This document shows positions 24,489-33,511 of a DNA stretch of 64,000 bases, piece after piece. Within the stretch, counting starts at the first letter, position 1. Each line of letters opens with the position of its first letter. Made by a program: the position numbers and the translations under genes. The notes below the pieces were generated by a model that ran no database searches, was not told the DNA's origin, and was given only the letters and a program-made list of their open reading frames with translations. Source of the DNA: Kineosporia corallincola (GTDB lineage: Bacteria > Actinomycetota > Actinomycetes > Actinomycetales > Kineosporiaceae). The DNA lies in NCBI RefSeq assembly GCF_018499875.1, contig NZ_JAHBAY010000005.1, positions 310,001 through 374,000 on the forward strand. Direction: 5' to 3'.

Positions 24489-26801
24489 TCAGTTGCGGCC
24501 CGGCAGAGGAACCTTCGACCAGTCCGCCGCGGTCATGTCCGACGCCAGGTAGAACCCGGGGTAGGACGGCTGGTTGTAGGTGGTCTGCTGGCGCGCCACC
24601 TCCACCCGGTACTGCGGGTCGTGCATCAGCGTGTAGAGCTTGTGCTCCGTGACGTCGGTGCTCAGGTAGAAACGGATGGCCGAGCTGTCCTGGGTGCGCA
24701 CCAGCAGCTCCTCCCGCCAGTCCCCGAGCACGTCGGCGACCAGGCCGGCCGTGCCCTTGGTGCCGTTGTTGGTGTAGGTGCCGGTGGCCGTCAGCAGGGT
24801 GCCGTCGGTCCAGTCGTCGATCGTCGGGGTCACGGTGCCCGAGCCGTTCAGGATCTGCGTGGTGAGATCGCCCTTCCAGCGGATGCTCTGGTTGGTGCCC
24901 GGGATCGAGTCGGTGACCCGCTCACCCTGCGCGGTGTGCAGTCCCAGGGCGCCGGAGCCGCCCGGCATGCTGGCCCAGGTCTCCAGACCACGCTGCCCGC
25001 CGAGCACGTCGCCGACCATGCCCCGGCCGGTGTCCGCGCCGGAGTAGGCGCCGTAGAGGACCTCGCCGGTCGCGGCGTCGCGCAGCGCCATGCCGTACGG
25101 TGCCGAGGTGGCACCCTCGTGCACGGTGAAGATCTCCAGGCCCGGACGGTCCGGGTCGATGTCGGTGACGTGCATGGCGTCACCGTGGCCGAGCCGGGCG
25201 ACGGTGCCGGGTGCCGCACTGCCGGCGGGCATTTCGTCGAACGACGAGTACAGCAGGCTGCCGTCGTCGTCGATCGTCGCACCGCCGTAGACGATCTCCT
25301 GCCTGCCGTCACCGTCCACGTCGGCCGCACTCAGCGAGTGGAAGCCCTGCGTGGTCAGGGTGCCGTACTCCTGACTGGTCCCGTCCCGGCCGTGCGGCGA
25401 GTCGTTGAACGGGTTGGTCATCGGCGTGAAACCGCTGTCCACGTACCAGTCCTGGGTGATCTTCCTGCCGTTCCAGTGGTACGCCACCAGCGTGGTGCGG
25501 GTGTAGTAGCCGCGGGCGAAGACCGCCGAGGGACGCTTGCCGTCCAGGTAGGCGACGCCGGCCAGGAACCGGTCCACGCGGTTGCCGGGCTCGATCCGGG
25601 CCATCGCGTAGTCGCCCCACAGCAGCCCGTCGTCCGTGCGTCCCGGCTTGTAGTCGACGGTCTGGAGCTCCTTTCCGGTGGCCCCGTCGAACACCGTGAG
25701 GTATTCCGGGCCGTCCACGATGAAGCCCTCGAACGACCGCAGCGCGTTGCGCGTGCTGCGCGAGGGCGCGTAGACGTCGATGAAGTAGTCGACCAGCGCC
25801 TGCGCGTCCGCCGTGCTGAGCGGGTAGTCGTACTCCGGCTCGATCCCGAAGGCGGCCTCGAGCGTCTTCGGCCACTGCCCCGACGTCACCTCGGGCCGGG
25901 TGCTCCAGCCCTGGAACATGTCGACCAGGTGGTCGTAGTAGCCGGCGGCGCTGAGCCGGTAGTCGTCGGTGTTCGCGTAGCCGGCCTTCACGTCCGACTT
26001 CGGCAGCGAGATGTACTTCTCCGAGACGATTCTGCCGTTCTTGCCGTACCGGGTGATCTTCGTGCCGGGGGCGGTCTTGAACATCATCTCCGACCGGCCG
26101 TCGCCGTCGAAGTCGTACACCAGGAACTGCGTGTAGTGCGCCCCGGCCCGGATGTTCCTGCCGAGATCGATGCGGCTGAGCAGGGTTCCGTCGAACCGGT
26201 AGGTGTCGATGTACACGTTGCCGGTGTAGCCGACCTGCGACACGTCCTTGGAGTTGGACGGGTCCCACTTGACGACGTACTCGTACTGGCCGTCACCGTC
26301 CACGTCGCCGACGCTCATGTCGTTGGCCGAGTAGGTGTACGCCTCGCCGGCCGGGGTGGTGCCGCCCGCCGGCTTCTGGAGCGGCAGATCGTAATGATCA
26401 CCGCCCCAGGGGGTCACGGTGGCGGCCGGGCCGCTCTCCTTCTTGCCCTTCAGCGGCACCACCCGGTAGGTGGACGTCGACGTGCCGCCCGCGTCCAGGT
26501 AGTTCGTGCTGTCGGTGACCGTGGCGAGCTTCCTGCCACCCCGGTACACGTTGAAATTCGTTCCGGTGAGGCCGGTCTCCGAGGAACCGGTCGCCTCCTC
26601 ACCGAGCAGGCGCCAGCTCAGGAACACGCCCTCGCCGGTGACCGCGGCCACCAGCCCGCGGTCGAGCTCCTCCAGCCGGGGACCGGAGGTGCGGGCGGCC
26701 GCCGCCGCGGGTGAACCGGCCGGGCCGGTGAGCAGCAGCCCGGCGGCACAGGCCGCGGCCAGGCCCACTCCGAGCAGGCGTTTCGTGCGGGGACTCGTCA
26801 T
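24489..26801 (-). CDS. Secreted rhamnogalacturonan lyase, PL11 family (YesW/YesX-like)
   Basis: 770 residues. The signal peptide (about 1-36) has basic T-K-R, a hydrophobic core and an A-A-A-A-A cleavage region. A small beta-domain is followed by an eight-bladed propeller rich in calcium-binding D-x-D-G-D-G loops (e.g. 'VGDVDGDGQYE', 'VYDFDGDGRSE', 'AADVDGDGRQE'), as in PL11 rhamnogalacturonan lyases. It would cut the rhamnogalacturonan I backbone of pectin outside the cell. It has a strong GAGGAG ribosome site and is a single-gene unit ended by the 24425-24478 hairpin. Endo- versus exo-mode cannot be decided. Confidence 0.93.
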   Translation of the reverse strand: MTSPRTKRLLGVGLAAACAAGLLLTGPAGSPAAAAARTSGPRLEELDRGLVAAVTGEGVFLSWRLLGEEATGSSETGLTGTNFNVYRGGRKLATVTDSTNYLDAGGTSTSTYRVVPLKGKKESGPAATVTPWGGDHYDLPLQKPAGGTTPAGEAYTYSANDMSVGDVDGDGQYEYVVKWDPSNSKDVSQVGYTGNVYIDTYRFDGTLLSRIDLGRNIRAGAHYTQFLVYDFDGDGRSEMMFKTAPGTKITRYGKNGRIVSEKYISLPKSDVKAGYANTDDYRLSAAGYYDHLVDMFQGWSTRPEVTSGQWPKTLEAAFGIEPEYDYPLSTADAQALVDYFIDVYAPSRSTRNALRSFEGFIVDGPEYLTVFDGATGKELQTVDYKPGRTDDGLLWGDYAMARIEPGNRVDRFLAGVAYLDGKRPSAVFARGYYTRTTLVAYHWNGRKITQDWYVDSGFTPMTNPFNDSPHGRDGTSQEYGTLTTQGFHSLSAADVDGDGRQEIVYGGATIDDDGSLLYSSFDEMPAGSAAPGTVARLGHGDAMHVTDIDPDRPGLEIFTVHEGATSAPYGMALRDAATGEVLYGAYSGADTGRGMVGDVLGGQRGLETWASMPGGSGALGLHTAQGERVTDSIPGTNQSIRWKGDLTTQILNGSGTVTPTIDDWTDGTLLTATGTYTNNGTKGTAGLVADVLGDWREELLVRTQDSSAIRFYLSTDVTEHKLYTLMHDPQYRVEVARQQTTYNQPSYPGFYLASDMTAADWSKVPLPGRN

Positions 26802-27049
26802 CGGGTCTCCTCAGAGGGTCCGTGAATCGTTTCAACTCATGGTGCGGTTCCACTCCACCCGGACATTTTGTCCATGTCAACCACCTGTGAGCCGGACGGG
26901 CCCGGATCGGCCCGCAAGGCCGCTCCGTCGCGCGCCTTTTCGCGGGCACCGGGTGACCGGAGGCCCGGCGGGGACGTCCCTGACGCCTCTGGCCGGGCCG
27001 CCGTCATCGCCGTCCGGCAGGCCTCGAACGATTCAGCACCCGCCCCCGA

Positions 27050-27862
27050 TCACGACACCCGGCCGGACTCCTTCGCCGTCTTCGAGACACCGCAGGTGAC
27101 CGACCGGGCTGCCGTGATCTGCTTGCTGTCGGTCATCCAGATACCGGTGTCGGTCTCGGCGCCGTTCGTGGCCGAGCGCCCGCCGTCACTCAGTTCGATC
27201 TTCGTCCGCAGCACGGTGAAGCCGTCGTCGTGCTGATCCCCCACGTTGTAACCGGCCAGGATCTTCTGGTCCTTCACCGTGGGGCAGCCGACGCCGGTGC
27301 CGTAGCCGGTGAAGCCCTCGTCGAAGGTGTACTGCTCGCCCTTGACGTTGGTGGTCGCCACGATCTCGCAGCCCACCACGGTGTAGAGCGCCGCCGATCG
27401 GCCGGTGTCGAGCAGAATCACCGCGGTGCCGTCGGACAGCGTGTCGCCCACCGCACTGGCCGCGATCGGCGAGGCGCTCTCGAAGGTGGTGGAGAACGTG
27501 GCGCCGCTGGCGGTGTGCACGCCCAGGTAACGCTCGTCGTCCTCGTCCGCGAGCCAGATCTGGTCGCGCGCGCCGTCGCCGTCGAGGTCACCGGCCAGGG
27601 CCGTGCCGGCCTGGTCGGGCACCGCGTCGCCGGTCGCGGCGCAGCCCTCGCCGTCGTCCGTGGTCGTGGTCTTCGTCGAGGCCGGCGAACTGGTGGACGA
27701 CGAGGAGCCCGTGCTGCCCGCCGCCGGCGTCGTGGTCTGGGCGCCGGCCACCCCGGCCGGGCCGGCCGTGCCGTCCACCGTGACGGTGCCGCTGGCCCCG
27801 CCGCAGCCGGCCAGCAGAACGAGCGCCACCGGCGCCCCGAGCAGTGCTGCTGCCCTCTTCAT
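27050..27862 (-). CDS. Lipoprotein with FG-GAP/VCBS-like segment
   Basis: 270 residues from ATG 27862, which has GGA 7 bp upstream (an ATG at 27874 is possible). The signal sequence ends in a lipobox L-L-A-G-C at about residue 20. A low-complexity Ser/Thr linker is followed by a domain beginning 'LAGDLDGDGARDQIWLADED', like one blade of an integrin-type repeat, and a C-terminal part with several Cys. It would be tethered to the outer face of the membrane. No function is recognised. It is transcribed alone, with a 250-bp gap to the lyase gene. Confidence 0.75.
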   Translation of the reverse strand: MKRAAALLGAPVALVLLAGCGGASGTVTVDGTAGPAGVAGAQTTTPAAGSTGSSSSTSSPASTKTTTTDDGEGCAATGDAVPDQAGTALAGDLDGDGARDQIWLADEDDERYLGVHTASGATFSTTFESASPIAASAVGDTLSDGTAVILLDTGRSAALYTVVGCEIVATTNVKGEQYTFDEGFTGYGTGVGCPTVKDQKILAGYNVGDQHDDGFTVLRTKIELSDGGRSATNGAETDTGIWMTDSKQITAARSVTCGVSKTAKESGRVS

Positions 27863-27939
27863 GTGCTTGTCCATTCTTCCCGTTGCCGGATACCGCCGCT
27901 GCGTTGGATGCACGCCGGACCGGAAAAGTTCGGCGATGT

Positions 27940-28605
27940 TCAGTCCTCGATGCCGATGCCCAGTTCGTGGGCCAGGCTGGGAGCCAGGCCGATCAGGTCG
28001 CGGGCCTGCACGGTGGCACCCCTGAGCCCGGTCACCCCGCCCACGCCGTCGAGGGTGCAGTCGGTGAACATCACGCCGGACATGCGGGCGTTGGCGAACT
28101 GGGCCGCGCTCAGGTCACAGCGGGTGAACTCCACGTGACTGAACTCGGCCCACTGGAAGTCGGCCCCCCGCAGGTTGCAGTCGGTGAACGCCACCGAGCG
28201 CAGCTTGCCCTGCCGGAAGCGGGTCAGGTCGGCGCGGCAGTCGGTGAGGGTGACGTCACGGAACAGCCCGTCGCTCCACGACGACCCGGTGAGCCGGCAG
28301 GCGTCCAGCAGCACCTGGAGCAGCGACACCCCGCGGCAGCGGGCGTTGGCCAGGTCGGAGCGCTCCAGCACGGTGTCGGAGATGATCACCTGGTCGAGCT
28401 CGACGTCGCCCAGCCGCACCGCCTCCAGCCGGCTCTCCTCCACGTCGCAGCCGTAGACGCTGCGACCGGCGAAGTCAGAACCCTGGTAAATCAGTGCCCT
28501 GAGGGTCTTCTCGTCGTCGAGGTCGTCGGCGGGCGAGACCGCCGGGGTGAAGGTGCGGTGCCCCTGGGGCTTCTTGGGTCTGCGGATGCGAACAGGGGCT
28601 GCCAT
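27940..28605 (-). CDS. Pentapeptide-repeat protein
   Basis: 221 residues. From about residue 50 to 200 the sequence follows the A(D/N)LxX five-residue rhythm, e.g. 'CNLRGADFQWAEFSHVEFTRCDLSAAQFANARM', forming a right-handed quadrilateral helix. The N-terminus is basic. No signal peptide or membrane segment is seen. Some relatives (Qnr, MfpA) protect DNA gyrase, but most members have no known role and nothing here points to gyrase. The gene is alone between the lipoprotein and HxlR genes. Confidence 0.85.
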   Translation of the reverse strand: MAAPVRIRRPKKPQGHRTFTPAVSPADDLDDEKTLRALIYQGSDFAGRSVYGCDVEESRLEAVRLGDVELDQVIISDTVLERSDLANARCRGVSLLQVLLDACRLTGSSWSDGLFRDVTLTDCRADLTRFRQGKLRSVAFTDCNLRGADFQWAEFSHVEFTRCDLSAAQFANARMSGVMFTDCTLDGVGGVTGLRGATVQARDLIGLAPSLAHELGIGIED

Positions 28606-28696
28606 GCCCCGAGACTAGGGGTGCGGTCGCAGAGCTCGCAGCCCCGCCCGGTAGCTGCCCGGCAGTGGCTCAGCCGGTCGCCACCGCCTGGGCTTT

Positions 28697-29071
28697 TCAG
28701 GCGTTTCGGGCATCGAAGGATCGCTGCCGCTCTTCGATCTCGTCGCTGTTGGCCAGCGCCCATTCGTACAGGCGAGTGAACGGCTCACGGAAGGACTCGC
28801 CGAGAGGGGTCAGCGAGTACTCCACCCCGACCGGCGAGGTCTCCAGGACGCGCCGCACGACCAGCCCGTTGCGCTCCAGACGGCGCAGCGTCTGGGTGAG
28901 CACACGCTGAGTGACGCCTTCCAGCTGCCTGCGGATCTCGTTGAACCGGGTGGGCTCTTCCAGCACGGCCAGCACCATCATCGTCCACTTGTCGGCGACC
29001 TGGTCGAGAATCGGCCGCGTCGGGCAGTTCGCCACGAACCGTGGAGTCGCCACCGAAGCCTTCGAGTTCAT
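28697..29071 (-). CDS. HxlR-family transcriptional regulator
   Basis: A 124-residue winged-helix protein with the family hallmark 'CPTRPILDQVADKWTMMVL', the recognition segment 'RFNEIRRQLEGVTQRVLTQTLRRLERNGLV' and the C-terminal 'SLTPLGESFREPF'. Cys16 is at the position used by redox- or aldehyde-sensing HxlR proteins. The nearest upstream gene on the same strand is the enoyl-CoA hydratase, 199 bp away; the target is unknown. Confidence 0.93.
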   Translation of the reverse strand: MNSKASVATPRFVANCPTRPILDQVADKWTMMVLAVLEEPTRFNEIRRQLEGVTQRVLTQTLRRLERNGLVVRRVLETSPVGVEYSLTPLGESFREPFTRLYEWALANSDEIEERQRSFDARNA

Positions 29072-29270
29072 CCGTCTTCCTCTCGGTGCCCGATCGCGTC
29101 CAGGGCCACCCTGGTATTCTCCAGGAACCTACATGCCTGACGCGTACCGCGACAGGCTGTGGCAACGGTGTGGAACGTCTCACCCCGTTGTTGACGGGGA
29201 TTCCCGGCCGGCCCCCGGCCCCACGATGCGCCGTGTGGGTGCCGACCGGAAACCCGCACGGCATATCACC

Positions 29271-30107
29271 TCAGGCGTCGGCCGCCACCTTGCGCAGGAA
29301 GCCCTCAAGGTCCCTTTCGGACTCCACCGTCTGAAGATTGCGCTCCATGGCCAGCTTCATCTTCCCGACCGGGAGTTCCCCCTGGACGAGCCGGTTCCAC
29401 TCGTCGTGTTCCAGATTCAGGCCACGGGTCAGATCTGCTGCCGGGAGGGCACGCTTCGCACCCTCGATCACTCCTGGGTCGAGCGCCGCGATGTTGGCGG
29501 CGATCCGCGCCACGAAGGCATCGAGCTCGGCATCGGCAACCGCACGGTTGATCCAGCCGTAGAGGGCAGCGGTCTCCGCATCGAGCAGGTCGGCCCCCAG
29601 CACCGCCTCCAGCGCGCGATTGCGCCCGGCCCTCTCCAGCAGATACTGAGTTCCACCACCACCGGGAAGAATCCCGAGCAGCACCTCGCTCTGCGCGATC
29701 TTGCCCCGCTCGATACCGGCGAAGGTCATGTCCGCGGCGGCGACGAACTCTGCACCACCCGCGCGGGCGATTCCCGCCAGCTTCACGATGGTGACCTGCG
29801 GCTGGCTGCGCAGCAGCTCACCGATCCCCTGATGAACGTTGACGTGCGGATAATCCTTCTTGACCGCCTCCAGAGCGGGATAGCTCTCGAAGATCCCGAA
29901 ATCGACGTGCGCCAGGAAGAATTCGTCATGACTGCTCTCGAAGACGATCACCCGGGTGGCGTCGTCCGCACGCAGCCGCCCGAGCAGGTCGTGCAGTTCG
30001 AGCATCATCGGCCCGTCCAGGGTGTTCACCGGTGGATGGTCGAGCGACACGGTGGCGACCCCGGCGACGATGCCGACGTGCAGAGACTTGTAGTCAGGCA
30101 GTTCCAT
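29271..30107 (-). CDS. Enoyl-CoA hydratase/isomerase family protein
   Basis: 278 residues of the crotonase fold. The oxyanion-hole strand (I-V-K-L-A-G-I-A-R-A-G-G-A-E-F) and the second active-site region 'QSEVLLGILPGGGGTQYLLERAG' are visible. The A-R-A-G-G-A-E-F segment replaces the more usual G-x-A-x-G-G-G, so hydratase activity on standard enoyl-CoA is uncertain. Base composition appears slightly less GC-extreme than the neighbours. It is a monocistronic unit, and 180 bp upstream lies the beta-galactosidase terminator. Confidence 0.85.
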   Translation of the reverse strand: MELPDYKSLHVGIVAGVATVSLDHPPVNTLDGPMMLELHDLLGRLRADDATRVIVFESSHDEFFLAHVDFGIFESYPALEAVKKDYPHVNVHQGIGELLRSQPQVTIVKLAGIARAGGAEFVAAADMTFAGIERGKIAQSEVLLGILPGGGGTQYLLERAGRNRALEAVLGADLLDAETAALYGWINRAVADAELDAFVARIAANIAALDPGVIEGAKRALPAADLTRGLNLEHDEWNRLVQGELPVGKMKLAMERNLQTVESERDLEGFLRKVAADA

Positions 30108-30249
30108 GAACTTCTTCCGCTCAGTTGTCGATGTGCGTGTAGGTGTTCAACGCATACCAATGATTGGGCGGGGTGAACCGCGCTCACAAGAAGGCACTTT
30201 CGGGATACCAGGGATCAGCGCCGGTACCGGATGAGCACGAGGAAGGTCT

Positions 30250-30282
30250 GTCCCGGGGTGGAACTCGCCCACCCCGGGACAG
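30250..30282 (-). terminator. Hairpin terminator of the GH42 gene
   Basis: Perfect 13-bp arms TGTCCCGGGGTGG (30250-30262) and its complement (30270-30282), with a 7-nt loop, lie 5 bp past the stop of the beta-galactosidase gene. Confidence 0.85.
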
Positions 30283-30287
30283 CATCT

Positions 30288-32363
30288 TCATGACTGCCGG
30301 AGGAAGGCGAACGCCTGCGGCGCGAGCTCCCGGGTGCCGAACTCCTCACCGGTGAGCAGGTCATGTCCCGGCAGGCTGACGGCCGCCGGGCCGTCGCCGT
30401 GGTTGATCACCGTGAGCAGGTCGCCCCGGCGGGCCACCTCGACCCCCGCCGGCAGCGTCAGGCTCTCGACGCCGGCGGCCTGCAACAGCCCGCCCACCAC
30501 CGTGTCGAGGCCGGAACGGTCCGGCATGGTCGCGATGTACCAGGCCTGGCCGGCGCCGTGGTCGCGGCGGGTCAGGGCGGGGCGCCCGGCGCTGGGGCCG
30601 TCGGCGAAGGTGGCGACCACCTCGGCGGCGTCGGCCCAGAGTGCCTCGGCCACATGGGTTCCGGTCAGGCCGGTACCGTCGCTGAAGGTCACCCTGACCC
30701 GGGAGCGCGCGTCGTCGGTCGTCTCGTCGTCCACTGTTGTGCTCTGCCCCGCGCGCTCGGCGACCTGGGCGCCCGACGGCAGCGGCAACGGGCGGAAGTC
30801 TTCCAGGCCGATGCCGAGCACCGGACCCAGCCGGGTGACGAAACCGCCCTCGCAGAAACGGTCGTTGGCGTCGACGATGTCGCTGAACGGACCGGTGAGC
30901 AGGGTGCCGCCGGACTCGGTGAACCGGGTGAGGGCCGAAACCCCCTCGTCGCGCAGCAGATACAGGAACGGGGCGATCGCCAGCCGGTAGCGGCCGTCGA
31001 CCTGCTCGGGCGGCACCACGTCGACCGCGACACCCCGCCGGTGCAGGGCGCCGTACCAGTCCCGCACCAGCGCCAGGTAGTCGAGAGTGTTCGGGTGGTC
31101 GGGGTTCTCGACCGCCCACCAGTTCTCCCAGTCGAACACCAGGGCAACCGGGGCGTCGTCACCGGGGGCGGGCAGGTCGGGCAGCCGGGTCAGCAGGTTG
31201 CCGAGCCCGGACGCCTCCTGCCAGGTGCGGGAGCGGGTGCCGGCGTGCGGCAGCATGGCCGAGTGGAACTTCTCGCTGCCCGCCCGCGACTGGCGCCACT
31301 GGAAGTAGAAGATGCCGTCGGCGCCCCGGCCGATCGACTGGGCGGTCTCGGCGGCGAGCTGCCCCGGCTTCTTGGAGGGGTTGCTGCGGCGCCAGTTGAC
31401 GGCGTCCGTGGCCTGTTCCATCAGCAGCCAGGGCGTGCCGCGCTTGAGCGAGCGGATCAGGTCGCGCTGAAAAGCCGTGTTGCGTGCCCGGTCCGGGTCG
31501 AGCGGGTCGGGATAGCAGTCGTCGGTGATGACGTCGATGTGCGGGGCCCAGGCGGCGTAGTTGCCCGGCTTGAACGCGCCCATCATGTTGGTCGAGATCG
31601 GCTGCGTGGCGCCGGCGGCCCGGATGATGTCACGCTCGGCCAGGTAGCACTCCAGCCACATGTCCGACATGAAGCGCTGATAGTCCAGCAACTGGGCAGG
31701 GTTTCGGCTGTACGGGGCCTTCAGCGGGGGCATCACCTCGCGCCACGCCGCGTAGCGCTGCGACCAGAACGCGGTGCCCCAGGCCTGGTTCAGCTGCTCG
31801 ATGCCGGAGTAGCGTTTCTCCAGCCAGTCCCGGAACGCGGTCTGTGCCGAGGCCGAGTACTCGACCGGCAGGTGGCAGCCGAACTCGTTGTTGACGTGCC
31901 ACATCACCACGGCCGGATGGTGCGCATAGCGCTCGGCCAGGCGCCGCACCAGCTCGCCCGCCAGACGGCGGTAGGTGGGCGAGGCCGGGGAGTAGTGCTG
32001 CCGCGAGCCGTGCCAGTAGGTGGCGCCGTTCTCGTCGGTGGCCAGCACGTCGGGGTGCTCCACGCTCACCCACGGCGGGGGCGAGGCGGTGGCCGTGGCC
32101 AGGTTCACCCCGATGCCACCCGCGTGCAGCTTGTCGATCACCGTGTCGAGCCAGGCGAAGTCCCAGGTGTCGGGGCCGGGCTGGAGCCGGGACCAGGAGA
32201 AGATGCCGAGGCTGACGGTGGTCACCCCGGCCTCCCGCATGAGGCTCACGTCTTCGTCCCAGACGTCGTGCGGCCATTGTTCGGGGTTGTAGTCGGCACC
32301 GTAGAGCATGGGTACGTCAGCGTCCTTGCTACTCGGGATCGGTTTCCGAGCAGACTCTTTCAC
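30288..32363 (-). CDS. Beta-galactosidase, GH42 family
   Basis: 691 residues. The N-terminal TIM barrel begins 'YGADYNPEQWP', the acid/base Glu sits in 'HVNNEFGCH' near 160, and the nucleophile Glu in 'LLMEQATDAVNW' near 315. A trimerisation domain and a beta C-terminal domain follow. There is no signal peptide, so it acts on galactosides taken into the cell. The GTG at 32363 lacks a good ribosome site; ATG 32309 (M-L-Y-G-A-D-Y) may be the real start. The PL11 lyase nearby suggests use of plant cell-wall galactan, but the genes are separate units. Confidence 0.93.
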   Translation of the reverse strand: MKESARKPIPSSKDADVPMLYGADYNPEQWPHDVWDEDVSLMREAGVTTVSLGIFSWSRLQPGPDTWDFAWLDTVIDKLHAGGIGVNLATATASPPPWVSVEHPDVLATDENGATYWHGSRQHYSPASPTYRRLAGELVRRLAERYAHHPAVVMWHVNNEFGCHLPVEYSASAQTAFRDWLEKRYSGIEQLNQAWGTAFWSQRYAAWREVMPPLKAPYSRNPAQLLDYQRFMSDMWLECYLAERDIIRAAGATQPISTNMMGAFKPGNYAAWAPHIDVITDDCYPDPLDPDRARNTAFQRDLIRSLKRGTPWLLMEQATDAVNWRRSNPSKKPGQLAAETAQSIGRGADGIFYFQWRQSRAGSEKFHSAMLPHAGTRSRTWQEASGLGNLLTRLPDLPAPGDDAPVALVFDWENWWAVENPDHPNTLDYLALVRDWYGALHRRGVAVDVVPPEQVDGRYRLAIAPFLYLLRDEGVSALTRFTESGGTLLTGPFSDIVDANDRFCEGGFVTRLGPVLGIGLEDFRPLPLPSGAQVAERAGQSTTVDDETTDDARSRVRVTFSDGTGLTGTHVAEALWADAAEVVATFADGPSAGRPALTRRDHGAGQAWYIATMPDRSGLDTVVGGLLQAAGVESLTLPAGVEVARRGDLLTVINHGDGPAAVSLPGHDLLTGEEFGTRELAPQAFAFLRQS

Positions 32364-32403
32364 GGACCGCCGGGGACGCGGGAACTGAGCGGTGTGAAGC
32401 CCA

Positions 32404-33165
32404 CTACTCGGCGCAGCACGCGCACCCGGTTGCCGGGGAACGTCCTGACGGCGGCGCGCAGCAGGCGTCGCCGCGCCAGGCGTCCCGCCCCTCCTTCACC
32501 GCGACCGCCGCGATCACCAGGGCCGCGACCGGATCGGCCCAGGTCAGGCCGAACAGGCTGTTGACGGCGAGCCCGAGCAGCAAAATGGCGGACAGGTAGG
32601 TGCACAGCAGCGTCTGCCGCGAGTCGGCGACGGCGCTGCGGGAGTCCAGAGCCCGGCCGGCGCGGCGCTGGGCCGCGGACAGGAACGGCATGACCAGCAG
32701 CGACAGTGCGGCCAGCAGCAGGCCTGGGGTGGAGTGGGCGGCCTCGGCGTGGCCGGTCAGGGCCCGCACCGATCCGGCCGTCACGTAGGCCGCGAGCGCG
32801 AAGAACGACAGGGCGATGACGCGCAGGGCAACCCGCTCGCGGGTCTGTGGGTCGCGTGCGGCGAACTGCCAGGCCACGGCGGCCGCGGAGGAGACCTCGA
32901 TGACTGAGTCGAGACCGAAGGCGATCAGGGCGGTGGACGAGGCGAGCGCCCCGGCGGTGAGGGCGACGCCGGCCTCGATCACGTTGTAGGCGATGGTGGC
33001 GGCGACCAGCAGTCGCACCCGGCGGGTCAGGCGGGCCTGTTCGGCGGCGGTGTTGCCGGGGGGACGCTGGTCTCCGGGACGCTGGTCTCCGGGACGCTGG
33101 TCTCCGGGACGCTGGTCTCCGAGACACTGGGTGAGCGTCAGGGGTGTGGGGGCTGGGTCGGGCAT
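32404..33165 (-). CDS. CDF-family cation efflux protein
   Basis: 253 residues with six hydrophobic helices. Acidic residues sit in the metal-site helices ('AFGLDSVIEVSSA' and 'AVADSRQTLL'). The usual His of the H-x-x-x-D pairs is absent, as in one branch of CDF-like transporters. The N-terminus holds four G-D-Q-R-P repeats, and the C-terminus ends in a Cys-rich tail (two C-C pairs). It starts with ATG overlapping the stop of the CmtR-like gene (TGATG), so it is the regulated partner. Export of Cd, Pb or Zn is inferred from the sensor. Confidence 0.88.
   Translation of the reverse strand: MPDPAPTPLTLTQCLGDQRPGDQRPGDQRPGDQRPPGNTAAEQARLTRRVRLLVAATIAYNVIEAGVALTAGALASSTALIAFGLDSVIEVSSAAAVAWQFAARDPQTRERVALRVIALSFFALAAYVTAGSVRALTGHAEAAHSTPGLLLAALSLLVMPFLSAAQRRAGRALDSRSAVADSRQTLLCTYLSAILLLGLAVNSLFGLTWADPVAALVIAAVAVKEGRDAWRGDACCAPPSGRSPATGCACCAE
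33061..33120. repeat. Four perfect 15-bp tandem repeats in the CDF gene
   Basis: GGGACGCTGGTCTCC occurs four times without mismatch and in frame, giving four G-D-Q-R-P units near the protein's N-terminus. A slippage-prone tract. Confidence 0.95.
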
Positions 33166-33494
33166 CAGCAGCATCCCTCCTGATCGGAGACCGGGCAGGC
33201 GGCGGGGTCGACGGCGAGAACCAGGCCGAGCAGGTCGCCGAGGGCATGGGCCAGGCGACCGTGGCTCAGTTCGTAGCGGGTGCGGCGGCCGTCGGGCACC
33301 GCGACCACGAGTCCGCACCCGCGCAGGCAGGCCAGATGGTTGGAGAGGTTCTGCCGGGTGACGCCCAGCTCGTCGGCGAGTTCGGCGGGGTAGCCGGGTT
33401 TCTCACGCAGGGCCAGCAGCAGCCGCGACCGGGTGGGATCGGACAGGGCGTGGCCGAATCGGGCGAGGACCTGGCCGTCGGTGAGCGTCTCCAC
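33165..33494 (-). CDS. cmtR: CmtR-type ArsR/SmtB metal sensor
   Basis: 109 residues. 'SNHLACLRGCGLVV' and the following 'RRTRYELSHGRLAHALGDL' closely match mycobacterial CmtR as I recall it. Cys56 and Cys60 correspond to the Cd/Pb ligands C57 and C61; a third ligand can come from Cys100 or the C-terminal C108-C109 pair. It should repress its own operon and release DNA on binding Cd(II) or Pb(II). The neighbouring CDF transporter, coupled by a 1-bp overlap, is the expected target. The recognition of the ligand set makes this assignment more specific than ArsR alone. Confidence 0.88.
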   Translation of the reverse strand: METLTDGQVLARFGHALSDPTRSRLLLALREKPGYPAELADELGVTRQNLSNHLACLRGCGLVVAVPDGRRTRYELSHGRLAHALGDLLGLVLAVDPAACPVSDQEGCC

Positions 33495-33511
33495 GCGTTG
33501 ACAGTACAGCC

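Noticed and set aside
24333-26714. 793-residue plus-strand frame opposite the rhamnogalacturonan lyase
   Set aside because: No domain, a Val/Arg/Gly-biased composition, and a convincing signal peptide plus calcium-loop propeller on the other strand.
29271-30107. Horizontal transfer of the enoyl-CoA hydratase gene
   Set aside because: Codon use looks slightly less GC-extreme, but no mobile element, repeat or tRNA flank supports transfer.
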